From: Pedobacter foliorum
GTDB lineage: Bacteria; Bacteroidota; Bacteroidia; Sphingobacteriales; Sphingobacteriaceae
Assembly: GCF_013266735.1 (NCBI RefSeq)
Contig: NZ_JABSNU010000018.1
Coordinates: 1-64,000, forward strand
DNA: 64,000 nucleotides
Direction: 5' to 3'
Numbering within the stretch: position 1 is the first letter of the stretch; each line of letters opens with the position of its first letter. A program made the translations under genes and the position numbers. The notes under the pieces are model-generated. The model saw nothing but the letters and a program-made list of their open reading frames with translations. It was not told where the DNA came from and ran no database searches. Below, piece after piece: positions 33,504-42,068 of the stretch.

Positions 33504-34151
33504 TTATGCCCAAACTTTTTGACCTGGTTTTAAATCCACGCAACCATCATAACGGCCAGGGATTTCAACGAAAGCCTTTGCTTTAGTTGCTCCAATCTCA
33601 GAAGTGAAATAACCTAGTAAGGTTAAATCTCTGATGATAGAGAAGAAACGTGGTTCTGTTTTCGGCTTTTCCTTCGGTAGGATTGATGCAAAACCTTTTT
33701 GTTTTGCTGCATCTGCTTCTTTTTGCTTATCAAGAGTTTCTTGCTCTGCTTTGGTAGCGGCAATAGTCTCTTCTCTAAGTTTGCTCAGCAATTGTGTGCG
33801 TTGCTCAGGAGAAATCTCCAGGAAAGATTTTTTAAACTGGTCTTTAGATTGTTTTTCAAGATCATCTAAGCCTTTTACGAATGCATTTTGAGCATCCTCA
33901 GGATAACAATCTTTTACCATTAATGCGATAAATGGGCCCACACCCGCCGCCTTTGCACCTGGCGAACTTGTGGTAGGAATAATGATGTCGGCAACTTCGG
34001 TAATCAGCTTAAGCTGGTCATCGGCAAATAAGTTGCCTTTGGTTTTAGTAGATGGTGAGTTGCAACTATCAAGAAATACTCCTATCGTAGTTGCAGATAA
34101 AGCTCCTCCCATTAGGAAGGCCATATTCCTCACTGCTTCTCGTCTGTCCAT
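33504..34151 (-). CDS. Tat-exported small subunit (gluconate 2-dehydrogenase subunit 3 family)
   Basis: The product has 215 residues starting MDRREAVRNMAF, a twin-arginine leader at residues 3-4 with a hydrophobic stretch to about 28; a cysteine at about 30 (FLDSC) could also be lipidated. The body (LKLITEVADIIIPTTSSPGA ... FVEIPGRYDGCVDL) is the Gluconate_2-dh3 family, the chaperone-like small subunit that carries GMC dehydrogenases across the membrane. A charged coiled-coil-like insert occurs at about 125-155 (KAEQETLDKQKEADAAKQK). It is the first gene of the ten-gene operon, with about 265 bp of non-coding sequence upstream; no exact TAnnTTTG box was found there. The start is ATG 34151. 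Confidence 0.9.
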   Translation of the reverse strand: MDRREAVRNMAFLMGGALSATTIGVFLDSCNSPSTKTKGNLFADDQLKLITEVADIIIPTTSSPGAKAAGVGPFIALMVKDCYPEDAQNAFVKGLDDLEKQSKDQFKKSFLEISPEQRTQLLSKLREETIAATKAEQETLDKQKEADAAKQKGFASILPKEKPKTEPRFFSIIRDLTLLGYFTSEIGATKAKAFVEIPGRYDGCVDLKPGQKVWA

Positions 34152-34369
34152 ATTTGGCGGTTTAGGTGTTTTGGTGTATTCTAAGTGTGTTTTGTTTTGT
34201 AATATTAAGAAAAAATAAATAGTTAGTGTTCTAAATACACAATTAAAGTAAATATATAATGTTTTTGTTACTTAATAAAGGCAGTTTTAAAATTAACGAA
34301 AATCCATCTCTTTGAGTATCTGTATTTAGGGTTTTAGGCAAGTGAAAATGGTTATTGCAGTAAACATTT

Positions 34370-34400
34370 TTGAATAGGATTGTTCAATTATTTACTTTTG
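34370..34400 (+). promoter_or_regulatory. Consensus promoter of tdh
   Basis: TTG at 34370-34372, 20 bp, then TACTTTTG at 34393-34400. The match to the Bacteroidota -33/-7 pair is good. It lies inside the first codons of a longer in-frame reading from 34380, so it decides for the ATG at 34419. Confidence 0.7.
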
Positions 34401-34418
34401 TCAAAATCCAAGTCAGTC

Positions 34419-35363
34419 ATGGCAGAGAAAATAGTAGTATTAGGTTCTAACGGTCAGATAGGCACTGAGCTGGTAACGGCTCTACGCAAAGTGTATGGAG
34501 AGTCAAATGTAGTTGCCTGCGATATTCGCCGACCCGACTATGATATCAAAAACTCCGGGCCTTTTGAATTTGTAAATGTTCTGGAAAAAGATACTTTGAA
34601 GTCTATTTTTCAGAGGTATAAACCTACGCAGGTTTATTTGCTGGCGGCATTATTGTCGGCCACAGGAGAGCAAAACCCTAAGCTTGCCTGGGATCTAAAT
34701 ATGAATGGATTACTTAATATTTTAGATCTGGCAATTACCTATCAAACGGCAAAAGTTTACTGGCCAAGTTCTATCGCTGTGTTTGGGCCAAATTCACCTA
34801 AAGACAATACACCTCAGTTTTGTGTAATGGATCCTAACACGGTTTACGGAATTAGTAAACTTGCAGGAGAGCGCTGGTGCGAATATTATCACCAAAAATA
34901 TAATTTAGATGTGCGCAGTATTCGCTATCCCGGTTTAATAAGCTGGAAGGCTGCACCGGGTGGAGGAACTACAGATTATGCTATTCACATTTTTCATGAT
35001 GCATTAAAAAAAGGTACTTACGCATCATTTTTAAATGCTGCAACAGAGTTGCCAATGATGTATATGGATGATGCAATCCGTGGAACAATAGAATTGATGG
35101 ATGCCGATGCTTCAAAAATTACGATTCGCTCCAGCTATAATTTTGCAGGAGTAAGTTTTACACCCGAGATTTTAGCGGCTGAGATCAGAAAACATATTCC
35201 AGAATTTACATTAACTTACGCCGAAAATGACCCTCGCCAAAATATAGCAGATAGCTGGCCTAGATCTATTGACGATAGTTATGCAGTGAAAGAATGGGGA
35301 TGGAAGCCAGAGTTTAATCTTGAAAGGCTTGCAATAGAAATGATTAATAATTTAAAAAAATAA
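34419..35363 (+). CDS. tdh: L-threonine 3-dehydrogenase, short-chain dehydrogenase (epimerase-like) type
   Basis: Oxidises L-threonine to 2-amino-3-ketobutyrate with NAD. The protein has 314 residues and belongs to the extended SDR group known from Flavobacterium and other Bacteroidota, not the zinc alcohol-dehydrogenase type. Visible: GSNGQIGTE (NAD loop, about 8-16), the catalytic YGISK (Tyr-Lys), WPSSIAVFGP and SIRYPGLISWKAAPGGGTTD (substrate loop). The next enzyme of the route, 2-amino-3-ketobutyrate CoA ligase, is encoded at 59249-60436. The start at 34419 (MAEKIVVLG) is supported by the promoter overlapping the longer reading. Confidence 0.93.
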   Translation: MAEKIVVLGSNGQIGTELVTALRKVYGESNVVACDIRRPDYDIKNSGPFEFVNVLEKDTLKSIFQRYKPTQVYLLAALLSATGEQNPKLAWDLNMNGLLNILDLAITYQTAKVYWPSSIAVFGPNSPKDNTPQFCVMDPNTVYGISKLAGERWCEYYHQKYNLDVRSIRYPGLISWKAAPGGGTTDYAIHIFHDALKKGTYASFLNAATELPMMYMDDAIRGTIELMDADASKITIRSSYNFAGVSFTPEILAAEIRKHIPEFTLTYAENDPRQNIADSWPRSIDDSYAVKEWGWKPEFNLERLAIEMINNLKK

Positions 35364-35437
35364 ATATAAATTTAGTGCGCTTATTGATACCGTGTGTATA
35401 TCTGGTGTCCCGCTTCCGTTATTCTCACCCCTTGTTT

Positions 35438-35522
35438 CCGTCATCCTGAATTTATTTCAGGATCTCGCAAGAGAAAAGCGGATTTGTAGGTGCGGGGTCC
35501 TGAAATAAATTCAGGATGACGG
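35438..35522. repeat. REP-like palindromic element, copy 3 (perfect 25-bp arms)
   Basis: Arms 35438-35462 and 35498-35522 are exact 25-bp reverse complements separated by 35 bp, and each arm contains the smaller palindrome TCCTGAA/TTCAGGA. Behind it, to about 35570, three decaying direct copies of an AGGATGACGGATTTGA-like unit follow. It lies in the 278-bp gap between tdh and the yebC-family gene. Confidence 0.85.
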
Positions 35523-35641
35523 ATTTGATTTAGGATGGTGAGTTTGCTTCAAGATGACGGATTTGACTAGAACCTTAACCAGTGGTTTTGAACTAGGATA
35601 CGGTAAATAAAGAGCCTAAGAAATAAATAACAACAAAAAAA

Positions 35642-36370
35642 ATGGGAAGAGCATTTGAGTTCAGAAAAGAAAGAAAATTTAAACGTTGGGCCAAAATGGC
35701 CGTACAATTTACCAGGATAGGTAAAGATATCGTGATGGCGGTAAAAGATGCTGGGCCTCATCCCGAAACAAATTCACGCTTACGTACTGCAATGCAAAAT
35801 GCTAAAGCGGTAAATATGCCAAAAGACCGTGTAGAGGCTGCTATTAAAAGGGCTTCTGATAAAAGCATGGCCAATTATGAAGAGATTGTTTATGAAGGTT
35901 ATGCACCACATGGTGTAGCTGTACTGGTTGAGACGGCTACTGATAACACCAACAGAACAGTTGCGAATGTGCGTAGCTATTTCAATAAAACAAATGGCAC
36001 TTTAGGTAAAACAGGCTCACTGGATTTTGTGTTTAACAGAAAATCAATATTCAGATTTGTTCCTCCTGAGAACCTTGATTTGGAAGAACTGGAGTTTGAA
36101 TTGATTGATGCCGGACTGGAAGAACTTTATGTGGAGGCTGATGAAGAGGGTAATGATATTGCGGTAGCACAAGGTCCTTTTGAAAACTTTGGAACGCTGC
36201 AAAAAGCATTGGAAGAAAAAGGCCTCGAATTAAAAAGTGCTAAACTGGAACGTATCGCTTTATCTAGTCATGAAGTGACCGAAGAACAGGCTGCAGATGT
36301 ACTGAAACTAATAGATAAACTGGAAGAGGACGATGACGTTCAAGCAGTTTATCACAATATGGCAGAATAA
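35642..36370 (+). CDS. YebC/PmpR (TACO1) family protein
   Basis: A 242-residue protein of the YebC family, whose members act as DNA-binding regulators or, as shown for several, help ribosomes through difficult sequences such as polyproline. The typical start GRAFEFRKERKFKRWAKMA and the signatures PKDRVEAAIKRAS, YEEIVYEGYAPHGVAVLVE, RTVANVRSYFNKTNG and GSLDFVFNRK are all present. The start is ATG 35642. The Bacteroidota type is somewhat divergent from E. coli YebC, so I give no symbol. It is monocistronic; its stop codon lies inside a 12-bp palindrome shared with the convergent esterase gene. Confidence 0.93.
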   Translation: MGRAFEFRKERKFKRWAKMAVQFTRIGKDIVMAVKDAGPHPETNSRLRTAMQNAKAVNMPKDRVEAAIKRASDKSMANYEEIVYEGYAPHGVAVLVETATDNTNRTVANVRSYFNKTNGTLGKTGSLDFVFNRKSIFRFVPPENLDLEELEFELIDAGLEELYVEADEEGNDIAVAQGPFENFGTLQKALEEKGLELKSAKLERIALSSHEVTEEQAADVLKLIDKLEEDDDVQAVYHNMAE

Positions 36371-36382
36371 ATTCTGCCATAT
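36357..36382. terminator. Palindrome over the yebC stop codon, between convergent genes
   Basis: ATATGGCAGAAT (36357-36368) and ATTCTGCCATAT (36371-36382) are exact 12-bp complements around AA. The TAA stop (36368-36370) is inside it. No U-tract follows on either strand, so it is only a candidate two-way terminator for the two genes converging here. Confidence 0.5.
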
Positions 36383-36391
36383 AAAAACCCA

Positions 36392-37174
36392 TTATTTCTG
36401 GTTAGATAATAACCATGGCAACAGTTCAGGCTCTGCAAAGGCAGAGTCCCAACTGTTGTGATTCGCTTCAGGATACAATGTTATTTTTGGAGTTTGTCCC
36501 AATACTTTTAATTGATCCGCAATTGAAGTAGATAGTACTACAGGTACTACATCATCTTTTTCTCCATGAAAAATCCATAGGGGAACTTTTTTATACTTCT
36601 GAACATTGGCTATGTTGTCTCCTCCGCAAATAGAAAAAGCGGCGGCAAATGTTTTGCGTTTACGTCTTAACAATTCGTAAGTACCCATACCTCCCATAGA
36701 TAGGCCACCTATGTAAACCTTTTTGTTGTCAACATAAGGTTTATCCAAAAAGTTATCTATCATGCCTAGCAGTGCATGCATGGCTTTCGTCGGTTTACCT
36801 CCGGTTTCAAAATTAAATTCTCGCTTGGAACCATCATTGCTTTCAAATTTAACGTTTGCCCAAAAGCTATCATTGCTACACTGAGGGAATACGACTATAG
36901 CGGGGAACTTTTTACGAACACTTTCTTTTAAAAACAACTTACCACCATGAGTTAGCTGTTTCTCATTGTCGTTGCCTCTTTCTCCACTTCCATGTAAAAC
37001 GAACAGGATTGGGTATTTCTTATTTGCATCAAAATTCTCAGGAAACAGAACTCTATAGGAAATGCTATCCTTCCCTTTAATAAAACTCCCCGATTCATAC
37101 TTCTTGAAATCTTGCGCTTTACTATTCAAACCAAATAGCAAAACCATAAGCGTGGTTAATTTAATCCTGTTCAT
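36392..37174 (-). CDS. Secreted alpha/beta-hydrolase (esterase/prolyl-oligopeptidase-like)
   Basis: A 260-residue exported protein (signal 1-20, LNSKAQ). The hydrolase fold shows the oxyanion segment LFVLHGSGERGND, the nucleophile elbow GGLSMGGMGTYE with Ser in GLSMG, an Asp in HGEKDDVVPV and a His in EANHNSWDSAF. It resembles the PHB-depolymerase/feruloyl-esterase-like carboxylesterases often placed in polysaccharide loci. It lies downstream of the PUL, after the GH3 gene, from which it is separated by a large palindrome, so it may remove ester groups from the same substrate but may be transcribed separately. Confidence 0.87.
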   Translation of the reverse strand: MNRIKLTTLMVLLFGLNSKAQDFKKYESGSFIKGKDSISYRVLFPENFDANKKYPILFVLHGSGERGNDNEKQLTHGGKLFLKESVRKKFPAIVVFPQCSNDSFWANVKFESNDGSKREFNFETGGKPTKAMHALLGMIDNFLDKPYVDNKKVYIGGLSMGGMGTYELLRRKRKTFAAAFSICGGDNIANVQKYKKVPLWIFHGEKDDVVPVVLSTSIADQLKVLGQTPKITLYPEANHNSWDSAFAEPELLPWLLSNQK

Positions 37175-37251
37175 GATACTAAACTATGAAATTTTATAGG
37201 TTTTGGAGAATGGGATTGTATTTGAAAAAGACTTATTTATGTATTTTTTAT

Positions 37252-37317
37252 GGGTATTATAGGAGTTTTGTAGGACTATTTGTCCTTTAATAGTCCTACA
37301 AAACTCCTATAATACCC
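37252..37317. repeat. Perfect 29-bp inverted repeat made of 11-bp CCT-headed units
   Basis: 37252-37280 and 37289-37317 are exact 29-bp complements with an 8-base loop. Within the right half CCT recurs at 37284, 37295 and 37306, an 11-bp period. The same design (inverted array of 11-bp CCTA units) occurs at 54922-54997. No U-tract follows on either strand, so it is not a classical terminator. It lies between the GH3 and esterase genes. Confidence 0.9.
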
Positions 37318-37340
37318 TATTCTTACTCGATTGATAATAG

Positions 37341-39638
37341 TTATCTTAATCTAAACTGACTCGTTTTTACATCTCTTGAATTTGTGCCGATAAACACTTT
37401 AAAATCTCCAGGTTCTGCTACAAATTTCAAATCAGAGTTAAAGAATTTCAAGTCATCTACAGTAATTTTGAAAGTAACTGTTTTGCTCTCCCCAGCTTTT
37501 AAGCTGATCTTTTCAAAATGCTTTAGTTCTTTAACCGGACGGGTAGAACTACCAACAAGATCTCTGATGTAAAACTGAACTACTTCTTTTCCTTCTCTAG
37601 TTCCTGTATTTTTTACCTCAACACTTGCGTTGATGGTTTCGCCAGCTTTAAAGCTGCTCTTATCTAGTTTTATATCACTATAATCAAAGGTGGTATAGCT
37701 CAGTCCATAACCAAAAGGATACAAAGGATCATTGCTCACATCGATGTAATTAGAGCGGAATTTAGAAAACCATTTGCCATCTTCTAACGGACGGCCAGTA
37801 TTTTTATGACTATAGTACAAAGGTATTTGACCAACATTCTGAGGGAAAGTAGCAGTCAGTTTTCCTGAAGGATTGACATCACCAAATAATACATCAGTAA
37901 TGGCTTTTGCCGCTTCTGTACCACCAAACCAAACATTAAGTATTGCCGGAACATTTTGGTTCTCCCAGTTTAAAACTAATGGACGGCCAGTAAATAGAAC
38001 CAATACAACAGGTTTTCCTGTTTTAAGTAAAGCTTGTAGTAAACGTTTTTGAACCTGTGGAATTTCCAAATCGGTACGGCTAGAGCTTTCTCCACTCATT
38101 TCTGAGCTTTCACCAAGAGCAGCAATAACAACATCAGCTTGTTTAGCTATATCAACAGCTTCTTTGATCACTTCTTCTTCCGGACGATTGTCTCTTGGAA
38201 TATCACGACCAAACATAGTAGCTCTTTTTTGATACTCTTCGTCGGCTAATAAGTTAGAACCTAAACTGTGTAATATTTTAACGTCTGAACCCAAATTAGC
38301 TTTCATTCCATCTAAAAGAGACGAAGTATTGGCTAAATCACTATTTACACTCCAGGTACCAGGCATATTAGAACCTGTATTAGCCAAAGGCCCAATTAAA
38401 GCAACTGTACCCGTTTTTTTAAGGGGCAATGTTTGATTGTCGTTTTTTAACAATACGAATGATTGAGTTGCAGCTTCACGAGCAAATTGTAAATTCTCTG
38501 GTTTAAGTATTTCTGTTTTTGCACGCTCCTCGTTGCAGTAACGGTAAGGATCTTCAAATAAACCCAGCTTATATTTAGCTTCTAACACAAGGCGACAAGC
38601 ATTATCAATTTGTTGTGTTTTTACTTTTCCTTCCTGTACCGATTTTTTTAGGGTAGTTAAAAATCCTTCTCCAACCATATCCATATCAACACCTGCGTTT
38701 AATGATAAAGCAGATACAGCTTGCAAATCACCCAAGCCATGATCTATTAGTTCATTTACGGCAGTGTAGTCGGTAACTACGAAACCTTTAAAACCCCATT
38801 GTTTACGCAATAAATCAGTCATTAACCACTTGTTAGCAGTGGCAGGCACACCATTTATATCATTAAACGAAGTCATCACACTTCCGGCACCAGCATCAAT
38901 AGCAGCTTTGTAAGGAGGAAGGTATTCGTTATACATTCTGTCCAAACTCATGTCTGTAGTGTTGTAATCTCTTCCAGCTTCAGCTGCACCATATAAAGCA
39001 AAGTGTTTTACACAAGCCATCATGGTGTTGTATTTAGAAAGATCATCTCCCTGATAACCTTTAATCATAGCCTTGGCAATTTGGCTGCCCAAATAAGTAT
39101 CCTCTCCTGATCCTTCAGAGATTCTTCCCCAACGAGGGTCTCTTGAAATATCAACCATTGGAGAGAAAGTCCAGTTTAAGCCATCAGCAGTGGCTTCAAT
39201 AGCGGCTATACGGGCTGTTTTTTGTATCAACGACATATCCCAGGTACAAGACAATGCCAATGGAATGGGGAAGGTAGTTTTATATCCGTGGATCACATCC
39301 TGCCCAAAAATGATAGGAATTTTAAGCCTGCTCTGATTTACAGCAATCTCTTGTGCCTTACGGATTTTTTGCGGTGTTGTAAAGCTAAACATACCACCTA
39401 CCTGGCCTTTCTTTATCTTACTTTCAACATCTGTACTTACTACCGATCCTGTGGTTGCTTCACCACCGGTTAGTAAATTAAGTTGACCTATCTTTTCATC
39501 TAAAGTCATTTTAGATAATAGATTACTGATAAAAGCATTCATCTTTTGATCAGGAGCGGAAACTTTGGTTTTCTGTTGTGCAAATGTTGTACTGGTACAG
39601 AAAAATATAGATAAGAATAGTAAGTGCGATATTTTCAT
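37341..39638 (-). CDS. Exported GH3 beta-glucosidase
   Basis: A 765-residue periplasmic or secreted enzyme with signal peptide 1-21 (TTFAQ). Domain order: GH3 N-terminal barrel (about 40-370), GH3 alpha/beta sandwich (about 395-625) and a C-terminal fibronectin-III-like domain (about 660-735). KHFALYG is at 211-217 and the catalytic nucleophile is D290 in GFVVTDY. The acid/base loop is in the second domain near GESSEMSGESSSR. It hydrolyses terminal beta-glucosyl residues from oligosaccharides; next to two GH144-type genes, short beta-1,2-glucans such as sophorose are the likely substrates, as for BT_3567 of Bacteroides thetaiotaomicron. The start is ATG 39638, 4 bp after the SGNH esterase gene. 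Confidence 0.94.
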   Translation of the reverse strand: MKISHLLFLSIFFCTSTTFAQQKTKVSAPDQKMNAFISNLLSKMTLDEKIGQLNLLTGGEATTGSVVSTDVESKIKKGQVGGMFSFTTPQKIRKAQEIAVNQSRLKIPIIFGQDVIHGYKTTFPIPLALSCTWDMSLIQKTARIAAIEATADGLNWTFSPMVDISRDPRWGRISEGSGEDTYLGSQIAKAMIKGYQGDDLSKYNTMMACVKHFALYGAAEAGRDYNTTDMSLDRMYNEYLPPYKAAIDAGAGSVMTSFNDINGVPATANKWLMTDLLRKQWGFKGFVVTDYTAVNELIDHGLGDLQAVSALSLNAGVDMDMVGEGFLTTLKKSVQEGKVKTQQIDNACRLVLEAKYKLGLFEDPYRYCNEERAKTEILKPENLQFAREAATQSFVLLKNDNQTLPLKKTGTVALIGPLANTGSNMPGTWSVNSDLANTSSLLDGMKANLGSDVKILHSLGSNLLADEEYQKRATMFGRDIPRDNRPEEEVIKEAVDIAKQADVVIAALGESSEMSGESSSRTDLEIPQVQKRLLQALLKTGKPVVLVLFTGRPLVLNWENQNVPAILNVWFGGTEAAKAITDVLFGDVNPSGKLTATFPQNVGQIPLYYSHKNTGRPLEDGKWFSKFRSNYIDVSNDPLYPFGYGLSYTTFDYSDIKLDKSSFKAGETINASVEVKNTGTREGKEVVQFYIRDLVGSSTRPVKELKHFEKISLKAGESKTVTFKITVDDLKFFNSDLKFVAEPGDFKVFIGTNSRDVKTSQFRLR

Positions 39639-39642
39639 AGTA

Positions 39643-40305
39643 TTATTTCTTTAAATAGGGTGTTATTTCCTTTATCCAGATGGCATACCCTTCTGGTTTC
39701 ATGTGTAGCATGTCATCCACAAACAGTTCCGGCCTTGGAGCACCATTGCTATCCAGCATTTTTGAGTTTACATCTATAAAGCGGGCATTTTTTTGCTTGC
39801 CGATGTAATCTTTTATCCTGGTGTTTGCTTTATTTACATTGTCTGCAAACTTTGCCCTTGATGGACTTAGTTTCATAGAAATGTAGATGATGTTTGCCTT
39901 TGGAAGACCTTTGCGTAGGTTAGTATAAAAGGTGATAAACCTGTTATAAGTTTGCTCTGCGTTAGCTCCTTCGGCTATGTCATTTTCTCCACTATAAATT
40001 ACCACCTGCTTAGGTTTGTAAGCGAATACAAGTTCGTTGATGTACTCATTAGCCTGCTCAAGTGTTGAACCGCCAAAGCCACGGTTAATAGCATGGTAAT
40101 CTTTGAAAACGGTTTCCAGATCATCCCACCTTGTAAACGAAGAGCTGCCCACAAATACAACTTTGTTTTTAGCGGGCATTGATAGGCTATCCTGATGTTT
40201 AAATTTCTGGATATCATTCCAGAAAGGTCTATTCTGGGCAAATGAGTTAACAGACAGACTTACCAGTAATACAAAAAGCAGGCGGAAATAGAAGTGATGT
40301 TTCAT
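39643..40305 (-). CDS. Secreted SGNH/GDSL-family esterase
   Basis: A 220-residue exported protein (signal about 1-23, NSFAQ). SGNH blocks are clear: the nucleophile serine region VFVGSSSFTRW (50-60), the glycine block NRGFGGSTLEQ, the asparagine block YSGENDI and the final DDMLHMKPEGY with the Asp-x-x-His pair. Such enzymes remove acetyl or acyl groups from carbohydrates. Its position between the GH43-like and GH3 genes of the PUL (gaps 11 and 4 bp) suggests it removes esters from the imported glycan, possibly succinyl or acetyl groups; this is an inference. The start is ATG 40305. Confidence 0.9.
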   Translation of the reverse strand: MKHHFYFRLLFVLLVSLSVNSFAQNRPFWNDIQKFKHQDSLSMPAKNKVVFVGSSSFTRWDDLETVFKDYHAINRGFGGSTLEQANEYINELVFAYKPKQVVIYSGENDIAEGANAEQTYNRFITFYTNLRKGLPKANIIYISMKLSPSRAKFADNVNKANTRIKDYIGKQKNARFIDVNSKMLDSNGAPRPELFVDDMLHMKPEGYAIWIKEITPYLKK

Positions 40306-40316
40306 AATGTGTTTTT

Positions 40317-42065
40317 CTAATTAACTTTTGCAACCTCTGTTCTTGGAGCGACTCCGCTCTCATTAATTGCTTCAATGCTAAAATAGTAAGTTTTATTTTT
40401 GTCCATCCCTTTATACCAGTATTCATTGGTATTATGTATCATAATGCAATTGTAAAGCTTGTCGGGTTCAGTGCCTATGTAGATGTTGTAAGCATAAGCA
40501 TCTTCTACAGGAGCCCATTTTAACCAGGCACTGCGCTTATCTTTTTCAGTTCTTAGTACCACAAAGTCTTTGACGCTTTTTGGCGCCGACTGGTTTCCAT
40601 TACCGAAAACCCTTAAACCGCTAATGGCGAATTTACCGGTAGGCATATGTATGTTTTCCAGTTTTACGTATCGTGCTTTAACGGGCTGTTCCAGCTCAAC
40701 ATAATCATGAGGAACATCAGTTTTGTTGGCGCTTTTGTCCTTTAAAATTTTCCATTTAACACCATCAGTAGAGTACCAAAGTTTGTATTGATGATAAATG
40801 TCTAGTCGCTTACCAAGAAATTCAGCATCCTGATCTGCGTAGTTAATCTGTACTGCATTTACAGTCGACACGTTGCCAAGGTCTGTTTGAATCCATTCGC
40901 CTTTATCCGCTGTTTTTGCACTCCAATAAGTCTTAATGCTTTCATCAACAGCATTATTTGCATAGAATGATCCAAGTGTTGATGATACGGTTACAGGCTT
41001 GTTGTAGTTTAATAACATCCATCCTGTAAAGCCACTTTTTAAATGATCCTGAGCTTCGGTAGGTAAATAATGAGGATAATCGCCGAAGGCAGCATCCATA
41101 TACATTACGTCGTCTTTATCAAATCCGGCTGGCCAGATACCCAAACGGCGTTCAAAGTTGTTTTTTACTGAGATGGCAATGGTAGAAACATGCCAGTAAT
41201 TGTTCCACTTATCCTGATAAGTAGCACCATGACCTGCACCACGGGCAAAGCCACCAGGTTTCCATGAAAAAGGTGTCGACTGATGTTCAAATGGCCCCAA
41301 TGGGGTAGGTCCAACTGCTACGCCATCTGCATAACCACTAAATTCTGTTCCCGGAGCACCATATTGAAGGTAATATTTGCTATTGTGTTTTGTTACCCAT
41401 GCACCTTCCATAAAAGGATCTAAAAAGGTGTTGTCTAAATACTCGCCAAACCTCTGCCATCCAAAACGCTCTGGATTTAACAGAAGGAGCTCTTTACGAG
41501 TGCCAATTGGCGCAAATGTTTTACGGTTTAGTTCAATTCCATATAGAGGATAGCTGTTGCTACTACCATTGTACATGTATAGCTTGCCGTCGTCATCAAC
41601 AAAATGAGCCGGGTCCCATCCACCAATTTCAAACTCGTGAACAGCTTCTTTCCATTCATTCTTTTTAGGATCTGTACTCATCCAGATTGGAAAGTTTTTA
41701 GAATAAGTAGATCCAAAAACAAGCATGGTGTCGCCTTGTACCCATACTGATGGGGCGCAAAGATCATCATAAACCTTATGTTCTGGCCTTAAGAAGTTTT
41801 TAGAAACAAACTTCCAGTTATTCATATCGCTGCTCCACCAATAACCCCATTGATTGGTAGAGAACAAATAATAATCCCCTTTGTAAGTAACAATAACCGG
41901 ATCGGCTGTGGCCCTGTGTTTTCCTTGGGTAGCAAAATTAGGAATAGGAGTATAGCCATAATCCAGGTTAATTGGATTACAATAAGTAAGTTGTTTTTTT
42001 TGAGCAAATGCCCCAATGCTTAGAAAAAGCATCAGGAACATCGCTGTATATTTTTGCTTCGCCAT
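40317..42065 (-). CDS. GH43-like five-bladed propeller enzyme with discoidin and fibronectin-III domains
   Basis: The protein is 582 residues. A signal peptide (1-21, GAFAQ) precedes a five-bladed propeller of GH43/GH117 type (about 30-340) with acidic residues in RATADPVIV, EIGGWDPAHFVDDDG and LDPFMEGAWV. A F5/8-type C (discoidin, CBM32-like) domain follows (about 345-485; NAVDESIKTYWSA, GEWIQTDLGN), then a fibronectin-III domain (about 495-582). The substrate is unclear; many Bacteroidota PULs include such enzymes. The start is ATG 42065 because the in-frame codon before it is GTG. It lies 3 bp after the first GH144-type gene, in the middle of the PUL operon. Confidence 0.85.
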   Translation of the reverse strand: MAKQKYTAMFLMLFLSIGAFAQKKQLTYCNPINLDYGYTPIPNFATQGKHRATADPVIVTYKGDYYLFSTNQWGYWWSSDMNNWKFVSKNFLRPEHKVYDDLCAPSVWVQGDTMLVFGSTYSKNFPIWMSTDPKKNEWKEAVHEFEIGGWDPAHFVDDDGKLYMYNGSSNSYPLYGIELNRKTFAPIGTRKELLLLNPERFGWQRFGEYLDNTFLDPFMEGAWVTKHNSKYYLQYGAPGTEFSGYADGVAVGPTPLGPFEHQSTPFSWKPGGFARGAGHGATYQDKWNNYWHVSTIAISVKNNFERRLGIWPAGFDKDDVMYMDAAFGDYPHYLPTEAQDHLKSGFTGWMLLNYNKPVTVSSTLGSFYANNAVDESIKTYWSAKTADKGEWIQTDLGNVSTVNAVQINYADQDAEFLGKRLDIYHQYKLWYSTDGVKWKILKDKSANKTDVPHDYVELEQPVKARYVKLENIHMPTGKFAISGLRVFGNGNQSAPKSVKDFVVLRTEKDKRSAWLKWAPVEDAYAYNIYIGTEPDKLYNCIMIHNTNEYWYKGMDKNKTYYFSIEAINESGVAPRTEVAKVN

Positions 42066-42068
42066 CAC

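Noticed and set aside
34152-34369. Promoter of the ten-gene 3-keto operon
   Set aside because: I searched the minus strand for TAnnTTTG with a -33 TTG and found only poor matches, so no site is called although one must exist nearby.
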